Shown piece after piece: positions 13,267 through 21,303 of a DNA stretch of 23,356 nucleotides. The stretch is from a virus. A program made the position numbers and the translations under genes. The stretch covers positions 1 through 23,356 of IMG/VR virus record IMGVR_UViG_3300042486_000415; one strand, 5' to 3'. The notes beneath the pieces were generated by a model. It was not told the DNA's origin. It did no database searches and saw nothing but the letters and a program-made list of their open reading frames with translations. Every line of letters starts with the position of its first letter. Position 1 is the stretch's first letter.

Positions 13267-14499
13267 ATGGTTATGAAATTTAATCCACAGTCTAATCGTT
13301 TTGAAAATGTTAACACTGCAAGTCAGGGTAATCAAACATTAGAGCAGCGTAGATATGCTCGTTTTGCTGAATTAGTTAGTCAGGGCGTTCCTATTGAACA
13401 GGCTCGTACTCAAGCCAATAGTGAAATTGTTGGTGTTACCACTAGAGGTGGAAGTCCAACTACAACTGTACCAAGTCCAACTACAACTGTACCAAGCCCA
13501 AGTACAACCGCACCTAGAACAGCACCTGAAACTGGTCGTGGCAGAGGTACGGGTAGAGGAAGAGGTTCACAGGAAAACCAACCTAGAACTACTGTAGCAC
13601 CTCGTACTTCACCTACTACTGCACCTCCTCAGACCACTACTGCTACAACTTCTCCACCTCGTACAACAACAACTACTGCACCGCCTCGTACAACAACAAC
13701 AACGGCTCCAGCATCTCCTACAACTACTGTTCCTAGAAATGCACCCACAACTACTGTCCCAGCAAATTCAACTACTCCAACTACTCCTGCGACACCAGTT
13801 GACCCGTTGGTTCAGGCTTTTACTGATTGGAGCGCAGGGAATACTTTAACATCAGCGCAGTCATCTGCGTTAAGTGCTTTGGGAATTGGCAGTAGTGGCA
13901 AGAAGACTAGCGGTCCTAGCACAGCACAGAAAAAGGCTAGCGCAAAAATCCAAACACAGGCTGGTAAGAAAGCACAAACACAATATAACGCTTTGGCACA
14001 ATCTGCTTTTAATGATGCCCAAGCAGCATCACAGGGTTTTTATAAAACACAAGCAGAACAAGCAAACACTGCAATTGATGCTGCAACTAAAACATACCTT
14101 GAAAATCTGATTAAGCCAACTGCTTACAGCAATGCCGCATTTGCTCAGTTAGCACCTCAACAACAGGGTCTTTTGGCAAGTCTTCAAGCATATGGTGCTA
14201 CTGGGCAGCAAGCCCAGCAGCAACAAGCACAGGACACTGAATTCAACAGGTTCCTTACACAGTTGATGACCACTGGGGCACAGTCTCTTCAAACGGCTGA
14301 CCAAGGATATTTTGATGCTTTGCGTAATGCTGGGACAGGTGGGCAGGCTGCAGCCCGTCTTGGTGTAACACAAAACACTGCTGCAATGCAGAATCAGTCT
14401 ACGGCTCAGGCTGAGGCTATTCGTCAGCAACTGATTCAGGCTGGTATTCAGGCGTTGATGACTGGTCAGTCTAACGCTGCAAATACGCTTGCATCGTAG
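13267..14499 (+). CDS. Internal virion-type protein with Thr/Pro linker
   Basis: This 410-residue protein has three parts. Residues 1-60 include FNPQSNRFENVN and a helix EQRRYARFAELVSQGVPIEQART. Residues about 61-178 are a low-complexity linker of TTTVP, TTTTAP and Arg-Gly repeats. Residues about 200-410 are a Gln/Ala-rich helical region (YNALAQSAFNDAQAAS, GYFDALRNAGTGGQAAARLGV, AEAIRQQLIQAG). The helical region resembles the amphipathic internal proteins ejected by podoviruses. The ATG at 13267 has a good AGGAG at 13256-13260; a second ATG two codons later is possible. The Thr/Pro linker is of a kind common in actinobacterial secreted proteins, hence the weak host hint. Confidence 0.65.
   Translation: MVMKFNPQSNRFENVNTASQGNQTLEQRRYARFAELVSQGVPIEQARTQANSEIVGVTTRGGSPTTTVPSPTTTVPSPSTTAPRTAPETGRGRGTGRGRGSQENQPRTTVAPRTSPTTAPPQTTTATTSPPRTTTTTAPPRTTTTTAPASPTTTVPRNAPTTTVPANSTTPTTPATPVDPLVQAFTDWSAGNTLTSAQSSALSALGIGSSGKKTSGPSTAQKKASAKIQTQAGKKAQTQYNALAQSAFNDAQAASQGFYKTQAEQANTAIDAATKTYLENLIKPTAYSNAAFAQLAPQQQGLLASLQAYGATGQQAQQQQAQDTEFNRFLTQLMTTGAQSLQTADQGYFDALRNAGTGGQAAARLGVTQNTAAMQNQSTAQAEAIRQQLIQAGIQALMTGQSNAANTLAS
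13453..13515 (+). repeat. 21-nt tandem repeat (SPTTTVP)
   Basis: Two exact 21-nt copies encode Ser-Pro-Thr-Thr-Thr-Val-Pro (13453-13473 and 13474-13494). A diverged third copy follows (13495-13515). They start the Thr/Pro linker and suggest expansion by slippage or unequal recombination. Confidence 0.85.
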
Positions 14500-14521
14500 A
14501 ACATTTTTGTTATATATAGGG
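14498..14521 (+). promoter_or_regulatory. 24-nt repeated element, copy D
   Basis: It overlaps the TAG stop of the preceding gene by two bases. It reads AGAACA, then a T-rich middle, then TTATATATAGGG. The last part also serves as leader of the gene at 14529 (AGGGG as weak Shine-Dalgarno). It closely resembles the leader of the gene at 13267 over GTTAT..TATAGGRGTTTATTATGG, but that leader lacks AGAACA. Confidence 0.55.
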
Positions 14522-14528
14522 GTTTATT

Positions 14529-15359
14529 ATGGCTAATTTAAGCGATTCGCAAGTTTTTGAAGTTTTAAACTTGACTAATGGCGACACTACGGCATTAACA
14601 AATGCGGATGTTCCTACTGGTCAGATTATTCGTGTCCTTGTAGCAAACCCTGAACTTGTTGAAAAAATCAAAAAAAATGCTGCAAAAAAAGTAACTCGTT
14701 ATGGCAGGTTCTATAGGGATTATAATTATGACCCTACCTATGCCCAGAATGCTGTTGAGTCTAAGTGGGCTTTGGCTCCACCAAAGGTTGCTAAGTTTGG
14801 TATGGATTTTTGGAAGAAAATAAAACAGCGTGGAATTGACACAACAACCTTTAACGCCACAAAGCAATATTTAACTGACAACAAAGATGACATGATTGCT
14901 CAGTATGGAATTACTGAAGGTGAATTTGATGACGCTATAGCAACTTTTGATACGGACTATACAGAATTTCGTGATTCGGAACAGAGGCGTGTACGCATTC
15001 AGTATAAAGCGTATAAGGCTGGTCAGAAGGAACGAGGAATTACTCCTGAAGATAACAATGTTCCTGGCACTGCTGGTTTTCGGCGTGGTGGACCTAATTA
15101 TAGAACTCAAACACGAGATGATTATTTGACTGAATCAACTGGAATTGTTGGTGTAGGTTCTATTCCTAAAAGTGCTGACGATTATGCAACACAACAGGTT
15201 GCGGCATTTAAAAAGTTTGCTCAAGGAAAAGGTTTAGATGTTAGCCGCATTGATTCTTTGTCCCCGCAACTAACTGGGATTGTAAAGAAAAAAGTTGGAA
15301 AAAATTATCAAAATTATGCAATTCAAGATTTGCTTAAGCGTCAAGTTACTGGACAATAA
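14529..15359 (+). CDS. Hypothetical internal virion-type protein
   Basis: This 276-residue charged, mainly helical protein has no domain that I recognise. The N-terminus (NLSDSQVFEVLNLTNGDT) is followed by a basic segment (VEKIKKNAAKKVTRYGRFYRDY). Helical stretches come next (FGMDFWKKIKQRGIDTTTF; EGEFDDAIATFDTDYTEFRD), then a Gly/Arg-rich section and a C-terminal helix. It lies between the Thr/Pro-linker protein and the 1829-residue protein and overlaps the latter by one base (TAATG at 15357). In podoviruses this position holds the middle member of the ejected internal proteins. The leader carries copy D of the 24-nt element and only an AGGGG ribosome binding site. Confidence 0.6.
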   Translation: MANLSDSQVFEVLNLTNGDTTALTNADVPTGQIIRVLVANPELVEKIKKNAAKKVTRYGRFYRDYNYDPTYAQNAVESKWALAPPKVAKFGMDFWKKIKQRGIDTTTFNATKQYLTDNKDDMIAQYGITEGEFDDAIATFDTDYTEFRDSEQRRVRIQYKAYKAGQKERGITPEDNNVPGTAGFRRGGPNYRTQTRDDYLTESTGIVGVGSIPKSADDYATQQVAAFKKFAQGKGLDVSRIDSLSPQLTGIVKKKVGKNYQNYAIQDLLKRQVTGQ

Positions 15360-18300
15360 TGGCTGTTTCAAAATCTCCTTTTAGCAAGAAGAACAATACA
15401 GATACAACAACCAGCACGACCATTGGTCCTGCTGGTATTAACCCGTTTGAAGAGTCAAATACGCCTTCCTTAATGGATGAAATTAATAACCTAACCCTTG
15501 CGGGTTATGTTAATGCTGGTGGTGGCAGTGACAAACTCAAGTCCACTGTACGCCAAGAGAAGCAAGCATTGGACAAGTCTTATCGTGCTGCTTTGGCTAG
15601 AATTTCTCGTAGCACTACGATGAGTGAAAAAGAAAAGAATCGTTACCGTAAAAGGTTGGAAGACATTTATACCAAGGGAATGGTTGAAAGTCCTAAGCCT
15701 GGTATTCTTAGTCAAATTGGTTCGGAGTTTAAAAGCCTTCTTAGCAACCCTATTGCTTATGTTGGTGGTGACATTTTAAGTACTTCTGCAACGGTTGGGC
15801 GTGGTATTCAATCTGGTGTTTTGGAAGGTATTCAGGCTGCTAAAAAAGGTCAGTTCCTTACGAGTGGTTTGTCCACGCCTACTGGTACGGTTATGGGTGC
15901 TGCTCGCAATATGCCTGCACCAAATACTGTTTATAAACAAGACGAAACAACTGGTAAAACAGTTCGTCAATACACTGGACCTGAACCTTCTTTTAAAGAT
16001 TTTGTTTCTCAAGCAAAAGATAAAGATTTCCGTTTAGCACCGCAAACGGGAAATGCGTTTATTGACTGGACTGTTGACTTTGGTGCAGACCTTATTACAG
16101 ACCCAATTAACCGTATTGGTATTGGAAATGTTCGTTATTTTGGTTTTGCTGGTCGTACCGAACTTGCAGTCAAGTTCGGTACGGAAGAGATGCTCAGTAA
16201 GTATCCTCAACTTGTAGGAAAAATAGATGACATTGGAACCTATGGTGCTGCCGCAATTCCCAAGGATGTGCGTGTTGCTGAAGGCATAGAATATGGTCTT
16301 CGTTTTAGAAGGGGTTTAAACCCTTTTAGTGAAAAAGCAGAAAACATCGTCATGATTCCCAAGACCGATATTTTTCATACTGCTTTGTCTGGCAAGAGTG
16401 GTGTTTTAACACAGACTCGTTTGCTTGCTGGTGAAGCAGCACGCAAGATTGGTACAAAGACTGGCAAAACAGGAACATACACTGCTGCTAGTCGTCTTGG
16501 TCTTAAAACTCTTGGTTATGGTACAGGTCAAGGTCTTGCGGACCAACCAGTTATTGAAGAGATTGCTAAGTACACTTCTGCTAAATGGGCTAAAGGTTTT
16601 AAGGCTGAAGCGTACCGTAAAAATGTTGCTGGAATTAAAGATTTGCTTAAAGAGATTCGTGAGGCTGGTGTTGGCAAAGAGGTTTATAAACTTGTTGAAT
16701 CTCCAGAAGCGTTCGCTAGGTCTACTGATACACAGTTGAAAGAGTTTGCTACACGCTATAAAGTGTGGCAGGATGAAGTTCGTCAGGGTGTAAACAATAT
16801 TCGCATTAAATTCAATGATGAATTTGGTGCGAATATGAAAGAGATTGGTTTTGTGGATGATTATCTTCACCACAAAATGACAGACAAGGCTTTCCGTTTT
16901 GCTTATGGACCTAAGGGTCAAAGTGCAAAATATGCTGGTTACTTTAAAGATGCTGATTTGTCATCTGTTGAACTAGGACAAAACACTGGTGCTGCTATGC
17001 ATCGTACCATTGGGTCTCCTGCGGTTATGCCTGATGGAAGCATTACTTATTCTAAGTTTATGGGTGAAGATGTTGTCCTTGACGACAATTTCCCTACGGT
17101 CATTGATAAAGTTAATGAAATTTTTCGCCGTAAAACTGGCGAGTCGTTTGACTTTTTTGAAACAGATATTTTTGCTATTGCAGATTCTTATGCTTATAGC
17201 ATGGCTGCAGCCCGTGGGCGTGAAGCCTATGTTCGCCGTCTGTTGGATTATGGTGGCGATGTTGCACAGATTATAAACAAGAAGGTTGTTCCAGATGCTG
17301 CTTTGTTGGCTACTTTAACTACTGCACATACTGGTTTGATGGCTGTTCGTCAACGCTTAGTAACGAAGGTTATGAAGACTCGTAATTTGGCTAATGAAAA
17401 AGCCGAGGCAGTTTTGAAAACTGCTCGGAAAATTCTTGATGAAAAGGATTCTAAAGCCTTTTTGTTGGACACAGAAATTGCTGCGACAACTAAGAAGTTA
17501 AACGAGTTGGAAGTTAAACTTAACAATGCTTTGATTAATGCTTCTGTTAAGGGTCAGGCTGAGCGTGGTGCGTTTGTTGAGATTCATTCTGCTTTGATTG
17601 AACAGGTTCAGGTTATGCGTGCCGCTATTGAGGCTGGTCGTCTTGATGAGTTGGCTGCTTATAATATGTTGAAGGATATCTTTTTGAAGATGCGTCCTGA
17701 TGCTAAGCGTATTCCTAATACTGCTAGCAAACTTTATGATGCTATTACTCGTCAGATGGGTATTAATGACCCTACTGATTTGCGTGAGGCTACTAAGCGT
17801 TTGAAGGCTCTTCAGGCACAGTTGAAAGATAATCCTCCTGTTGACGCTGACGAGTTAAATGATTTGTTGGATATTGAAGAAGCGTTAAGCGAGCAGATTG
17901 CTGGTTTCCAAATTTTGTCTGATGTTAAGATGACTGCTGATTATGCTGAGGATGGTTTGCTTTATACAAGTTTTGATAACCTTAGCCCTAGAGAGTTTGA
18001 CCCTAATGCCGAAATGCCGTTGCGTGTTGCAGACACGCAACCAGTTACTGGTGGTTATGGTCCTGACATGAGTGTTGATGAAATTGCTATGTTGCGTCAG
18101 GCGCAGTTATCAGACCCAAACTCTGTTGCTGTCCATGCTATTCCAACATCGGAAATGGCTGACTTGCGTAATCCTGAGTGGTGGACAATGTTTTGGCATC
18201 CACAAGATGGTTCTGTTGATGCTGTAATGTATGCTGTGAGCCGTGCTGGTGCAGACTTTGAAGACGGCATCAGGATGGCTCTTGATGATTTAATGAATAA

Positions 18301-20848
18301 TGGATTCATTGAATCAGGATTTAGAGAAGCGTTCCCTGAAGCGGCTGACCTTGTTGAATATATTGTTCAACTTGGAAACATGACTTTTCCTGAAGGGGTT
18401 GTTCCCGAAGATGTTCTTGTTGATGTCTTTAGGGCTTTGAACGAAAAGTTTTATGCGCTGTCTTTTTCTTTAGACCCGTTTAATGCTGAGTTGGCTGCCA
18501 AGCAAATGTATAATGACTTTTTGATGTCTTCTGTTAATGAGGTTGTGAACAAGCGTTTTGTTTTGGGTGGCGATGACCTTCCTGATTTCCGCAACCTTCT
18601 TGTTCCTAGCCAAGTAGTTCATGGTTTTGATAATCCAATGGCTGAGGGTGTGTATTCAGTTATTATGCCTGAACCATACAACTATGCTGACGAGTGGGGC
18701 ATGAAGACGCTTACGGATGACATGATTGATGGTCAAGGTTCTCCTGTTATGTTTACAGCAAACGAAGAAAACGAATTGATGCAGGCAGTTATAAACTCTG
18801 ATTATCATACTGCTGCATTTGAGGCTGCGGGTAGGCAAAGTAAACTTGAAGAAACGGTTCAAGAATTAACTAGTAGGCAGGCTACTAACGAGGCACTTAG
18901 GGCTGAAACTATGTCTGTTTCTGGCAAGATTGGCGGTATGAAGTCTGCTGGTTCTCGCCGTGTTAAAGCGGCTGAGAAGGCTTGGAAACAATATGAAGAA
19001 TCAGGTTTGATTGATATTGTTGATGGTAGCGGTAAAAAAGTCAAGGTTACTGTTGATGAAGCACAACGGATTCTTAACAAGTCTGAGGTTAAACTTCATA
19101 ATAAGTTGATGGCTATGGAGGATAAACTTCTTCGTTCTACCGATAGAACTTTGGCTCCTATTCAGCGTGACATTGCGTATCATGAACAGCGTTTGCAAAC
19201 TTTGGTTGACCAAAAGCGTGTCATTGAACGATGGAACGCAAGCACTGGAGATGCTTTGCGTTCCGAAGTTGAAGCATTAACGATTGCTATTCAGACTAAT
19301 CCTCCTGCTGGGGATGCAGGGACATACTCTCGTATTTGGACTAACCGTGTAACTGACCGTATCAATAACATTGCTAGACTTGAGGGCACTGGTGTTAAGG
19401 ATGCTTGGGAGCGTGTTGCTGTTCAGTTGTCTGCTGACGAGGCTAAGTTGGCTTTATATGATGGTGTGTTGATTCCTAATTCTCTTAGGGATATTGATGC
19501 TGCTAAGTTTGCTGGGTTGGCTGATGATATTCTTGATGGCTGGACTGCTATTGAATCTTTGGGTATTCAGGTTCCTAAGGAAATGTCTGACATTTTAAAG
19601 CCGAACATTGAGCAGTTGCGTAAGGCGGCTACGAGCAATACTTGGTTCCAAGCGTATAAGCGTTATAACCAAATCTTTAAGATTTATGCGACTATGACTC
19701 CTGGTTTCGTTGTCCGTAACGCATATTCTGCTGCTTTTATGAACAAGATTGCTGGTGTTGATAACAAGGCTATTATGGATGGCACTAAGGCTATGATTGC
19801 TTATCATAAGCATGGTCCTAGTAAGTGGCTGGATGTTTTGGGTATTACCGATGTTGCTGACCGTGAGGTTTATGAGACTGCTATGCGCTCTGTTATGGCT
19901 ACGGGGCGTGGTATTCAGTCTGACTTTATTTCTCCTGCTCTTGCTGGTACTTGGGGTGAGCGTATTGTGAACAACAAGGCTACTCAACTGTTGGGCAGGG
20001 CGAACGAGTTTGTTGAAAACTCGGTTCGCTTCCCTATGGCTTTGGACAGTATGCGAAAAGGTTATGGATATGATGAGGCTGTATATCGTATTTCACGCTA
20101 CCACTTTGATTATACTGACCTTTCTGCAACAGATGAAATGATGAAGAACTTCATTCCTTTCTGGGTGTGGACAACGAAAAACTTGCCTTTGCAGTTGGTT
20201 GAACAGATGATTCACCCACAGTATTATCAGGCTTATAATCGTATTCAAGAGTCAAACCCTGTTTCGTCTGAGATTCTTTTGCCTGCTTGGTTGTCCGAGT
20301 CTAGACCTATGGGTTTCTTGGGTGGCAATAATATTTTCAGTCCTGATTTGCCTCAACTTAGATTAAGGTCAACAGCCGAAGGCTTGGTTGACCCTCTTCG
20401 TCTTCTTGGTCAGGCTAACCCGTTGGTTAAACTTCCTATTGAACTTTCGTTTGATAAGCAGTCTGCTACTGGTCAACCGTTTACTGGTAAGTATGACAAG
20501 GCTAAGGGTCTTGACAAGGCTGTTGCTTGGCTCGCAGACAATCTAGGCATTGACGCAGTGGGTCGTATGGGTGCTGAAGGCGAACTGGAAATTAACCCTA
20601 AGTTTAACTACGCCCTAGGAAACCTGTTGCCAACCATTGGTACTGCACAGCGTATATCGGGTGGTGCTATTGGTGGTAAGCCAACCTACGAGGAACGCCA
20701 ACTTAGCAGTTTGGCTACATTCTTTGGTCTTCCAATGAGAAGCATCGGGGAAGGTCAACAGCGTGGAGAGGCAATTAGCCGTCAGTTTAGATTTGCTGAG
20801 GAATTAAAAGGCTTAGCCCAAAAAGGAAAGATAGAGAAAAACAAATGA
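15359..20848 (+). CDS. Giant internal virion / DNA-ejection type protein
   Basis: At 1829 residues this is the largest gene. Its size and place after the fibre genes match the largest ejected core protein of podoviruses (T7 gp16-like role) or phage 'polyvalent' proteins. No tape-measure context exists. The N-terminus (1-110) is polar, followed by SNPIAYVGGDILSTSATVGRG and a conserved-looking NAFIDWTVDFGADLITDPINRIG. Coiled-coil-like regions occur at residues about 677-780 and 1161-1291. Around 1446-1640 is a region with MTPGFVVRNAYSAAF, a motif with FPMALDSMRKGYGYDEAVYRI and NFIPFWVWTTKNLPLQ. From memory, such 'FxPFWxWTxxN' regions recur in large environmental phage virion proteins. I see no lytic transglycosylase or protease signature. 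The gene contains at least six strong inverted repeats, including the longest perfect one of the window. Confidence 0.65.
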   Translation: MAVSKSPFSKKNNTDTTTSTTIGPAGINPFEESNTPSLMDEINNLTLAGYVNAGGGSDKLKSTVRQEKQALDKSYRAALARISRSTTMSEKEKNRYRKRLEDIYTKGMVESPKPGILSQIGSEFKSLLSNPIAYVGGDILSTSATVGRGIQSGVLEGIQAAKKGQFLTSGLSTPTGTVMGAARNMPAPNTVYKQDETTGKTVRQYTGPEPSFKDFVSQAKDKDFRLAPQTGNAFIDWTVDFGADLITDPINRIGIGNVRYFGFAGRTELAVKFGTEEMLSKYPQLVGKIDDIGTYGAAAIPKDVRVAEGIEYGLRFRRGLNPFSEKAENIVMIPKTDIFHTALSGKSGVLTQTRLLAGEAARKIGTKTGKTGTYTAASRLGLKTLGYGTGQGLADQPVIEEIAKYTSAKWAKGFKAEAYRKNVAGIKDLLKEIREAGVGKEVYKLVESPEAFARSTDTQLKEFATRYKVWQDEVRQGVNNIRIKFNDEFGANMKEIGFVDDYLHHKMTDKAFRFAYGPKGQSAKYAGYFKDADLSSVELGQNTGAAMHRTIGSPAVMPDGSITYSKFMGEDVVLDDNFPTVIDKVNEIFRRKTGESFDFFETDIFAIADSYAYSMAAARGREAYVRRLLDYGGDVAQIINKKVVPDAALLATLTTAHTGLMAVRQRLVTKVMKTRNLANEKAEAVLKTARKILDEKDSKAFLLDTEIAATTKKLNELEVKLNNALINASVKGQAERGAFVEIHSALIEQVQVMRAAIEAGRLDELAAYNMLKDIFLKMRPDAKRIPNTASKLYDAITRQMGINDPTDLREATKRLKALQAQLKDNPPVDADELNDLLDIEEALSEQIAGFQILSDVKMTADYAEDGLLYTSFDNLSPREFDPNAEMPLRVADTQPVTGGYGPDMSVDEIAMLRQAQLSDPNSVAVHAIPTSEMADLRNPEWWTMFWHPQDGSVDAVMYAVSRAGADFEDGIRMALDDLMNNGFIESGFREAFPEAADLVEYIVQLGNMTFPEGVVPEDVLVDVFRALNEKFYALSFSLDPFNAELAAKQMYNDFLMSSVNEVVNKRFVLGGDDLPDFRNLLVPSQVVHGFDNPMAEGVYSVIMPEPYNYADEWGMKTLTDDMIDGQGSPVMFTANEENELMQAVINSDYHTAAFEAAGRQSKLEETVQELTSRQATNEALRAETMSVSGKIGGMKSAGSRRVKAAEKAWKQYEESGLIDIVDGSGKKVKVTVDEAQRILNKSEVKLHNKLMAMEDKLLRSTDRTLAPIQRDIAYHEQRLQTLVDQKRVIERWNASTGDALRSEVEALTIAIQTNPPAGDAGTYSRIWTNRVTDRINNIARLEGTGVKDAWERVAVQLSADEAKLALYDGVLIPNSLRDIDAAKFAGLADDILDGWTAIESLGIQVPKEMSDILKPNIEQLRKAATSNTWFQAYKRYNQIFKIYATMTPGFVVRNAYSAAFMNKIAGVDNKAIMDGTKAMIAYHKHGPSKWLDVLGITDVADREVYETAMRSVMATGRGIQSDFISPALAGTWGERIVNNKATQLLGRANEFVENSVRFPMALDSMRKGYGYDEAVYRISRYHFDYTDLSATDEMMKNFIPFWVWTTKNLPLQLVEQMIHPQYYQAYNRIQESNPVSSEILLPAWLSESRPMGFLGGNNIFSPDLPQLRLRSTAEGLVDPLRLLGQANPLVKLPIELSFDKQSATGQPFTGKYDKAKGLDKAVAWLADNLGIDAVGRMGAEGELEINPKFNYALGNLLPTIGTAQRISGGAIGGKPTYEERQLSSLATFFGLPMRSIGEGQQRGEAISRQFRFAEELKGLAQKGKIEKNK
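16154..16183 (+). other. 13-bp perfect inverted repeat, 4-nt loop
   Basis: CGTACCGAACTTG (16154-16166) and CAAGTTCGGTACG (16171-16183) are exact reverse complements with loop CAGT. A T-G wobble could extend it. It is inside the giant protein's coding region; no T-tract follows on either strand. A simple chance estimate for such a structure in this window is far below one. Confidence 0.9.
18019..18041 (+). other. Perfect inverted repeat in the giant gene
   Basis: GTTGCGTGT (18019-18027) and ACACGCAAC (18033-18041) pair over 9 bp around TGCAG. Confidence 0.75.
18286..18316 (+). other. 13-bp hairpin with one G-U in the giant gene
   Basis: TGATTTAATGAAT (18286-18298) pairs with ATTCATTGAATCA (18304-18316) around AATGG. 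Twelve pairs are Watson-Crick and one is U-G in RNA. The stem is AT-rich, unlike the others. Confidence 0.8.
19232..19265 (+). other. Hairpin in the giant gene
   Basis: GGAACGCAA (19233-19241) pairs with TTGCGTTCC (19256-19264). With one bulged T, GC/GC adds two pairs above it, and a T-G wobble extends the base. The loop is 9 nt. Confidence 0.7.
19998..20031 (+). other. 14-bp hairpin with one bulge in the giant gene
   Basis: GCGAAC plus GAGTTT (20000-20011) pair with AAACTC (20017-20022) and GTTCGC (20024-20029), with one bulged G and the loop GTTGA. Two G-U pairs extend the base. Confidence 0.8.
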
Positions 20849-21303
20849 GCGTCAATAAGACTGATTATTATAATTGGCAGAAGGCTACGAAACTAGACAA
20901 GGTTCGTTTCGGAGGTCATGCAAGTCCTAACATTGTGGCGTTGAAGGACCATCTCATTAAGCGTTATGGTGGCACTAGTGTTGGAATTGTTAACAAGCGT
21001 GAGGTGCGTGGTGGCGGTTCTCCGTCATCGCATTACTTTGGTGCTGCTGTTGACTGGCGTTACCCTACTAGGGCTGTGTGTCTTACTAGCATGAAGTGGA
21101 TGGTTGCCAACTCAAAAGAGTTGGGCATCCAAATGATTGTTGATTATGTTGGCTGTTGTACTTGGACACCGTCTAGGGGCTGGCACAAGTCAAAGCCGAA
21201 TGGTCATGGCATGGGTCAGGCGTGGGCTAAGTGGTTGCACATTGAAACCACAAAGTCATCGTGGGGAAACAAGACTCCTGTTACCGACAGGGTTCCTGCT
21301 TAG
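20845..21303 (+). CDS. Endolysin, M15-type peptidase
   Basis: This 152-residue protein has the zinc-peptidase pattern of the M15 (VanY/D-Ala-D-Ala carboxypeptidase-like) family. The motif SSHYFGAAVDWR holds the ligands H63 and D70, and a later LHIE motif holds H132. Such phage enzymes cut the peptide part of peptidoglycan at the end of infection; a virion-associated cell-wall entry role is the alternative. No signal peptide is present, so export would need a holin such as the one proposed at 2021-2221. The start overlaps the giant gene by 4 nt (ATGA at 20845). It is the last late gene; its TAG overlaps the stop of the convergent minus-strand gene. Confidence 0.8.
   Translation: MSVNKTDYYNWQKATKLDKVRFGGHASPNIVALKDHLIKRYGGTSVGIVNKREVRGGGSPSSHYFGAAVDWRYPTRAVCLTSMKWMVANSKELGIQMIVDYVGCCTWTPSRGWHKSKPNGHGMGQAWAKWLHIETTKSSWGNKTPVTDRVPA

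Noticed and set aside
13238-13272. A possible fifth copy of the 24-nt element before the gene at 13267
   Set aside because: Only the TTATTATAGGAG half resembles copy D; AGAACA is missing, so it is better explained as an ordinary AT-rich leader with a Shine-Dalgarno sequence.
16305-16329. GTTTAAAC-centred palindrome in the giant gene
   Set aside because: The stem is only moderate and needs two G-U pairs; it was left out of the perfect-stem count.
16406-16921. A long open frame on the minus strand opposite the giant gene
   Set aside because: It is fully inside a well supported plus-strand gene, has no ribosome binding site and has an unbiased Ser/Phe/Thr/Leu-rich composition typical of an antisense frame.
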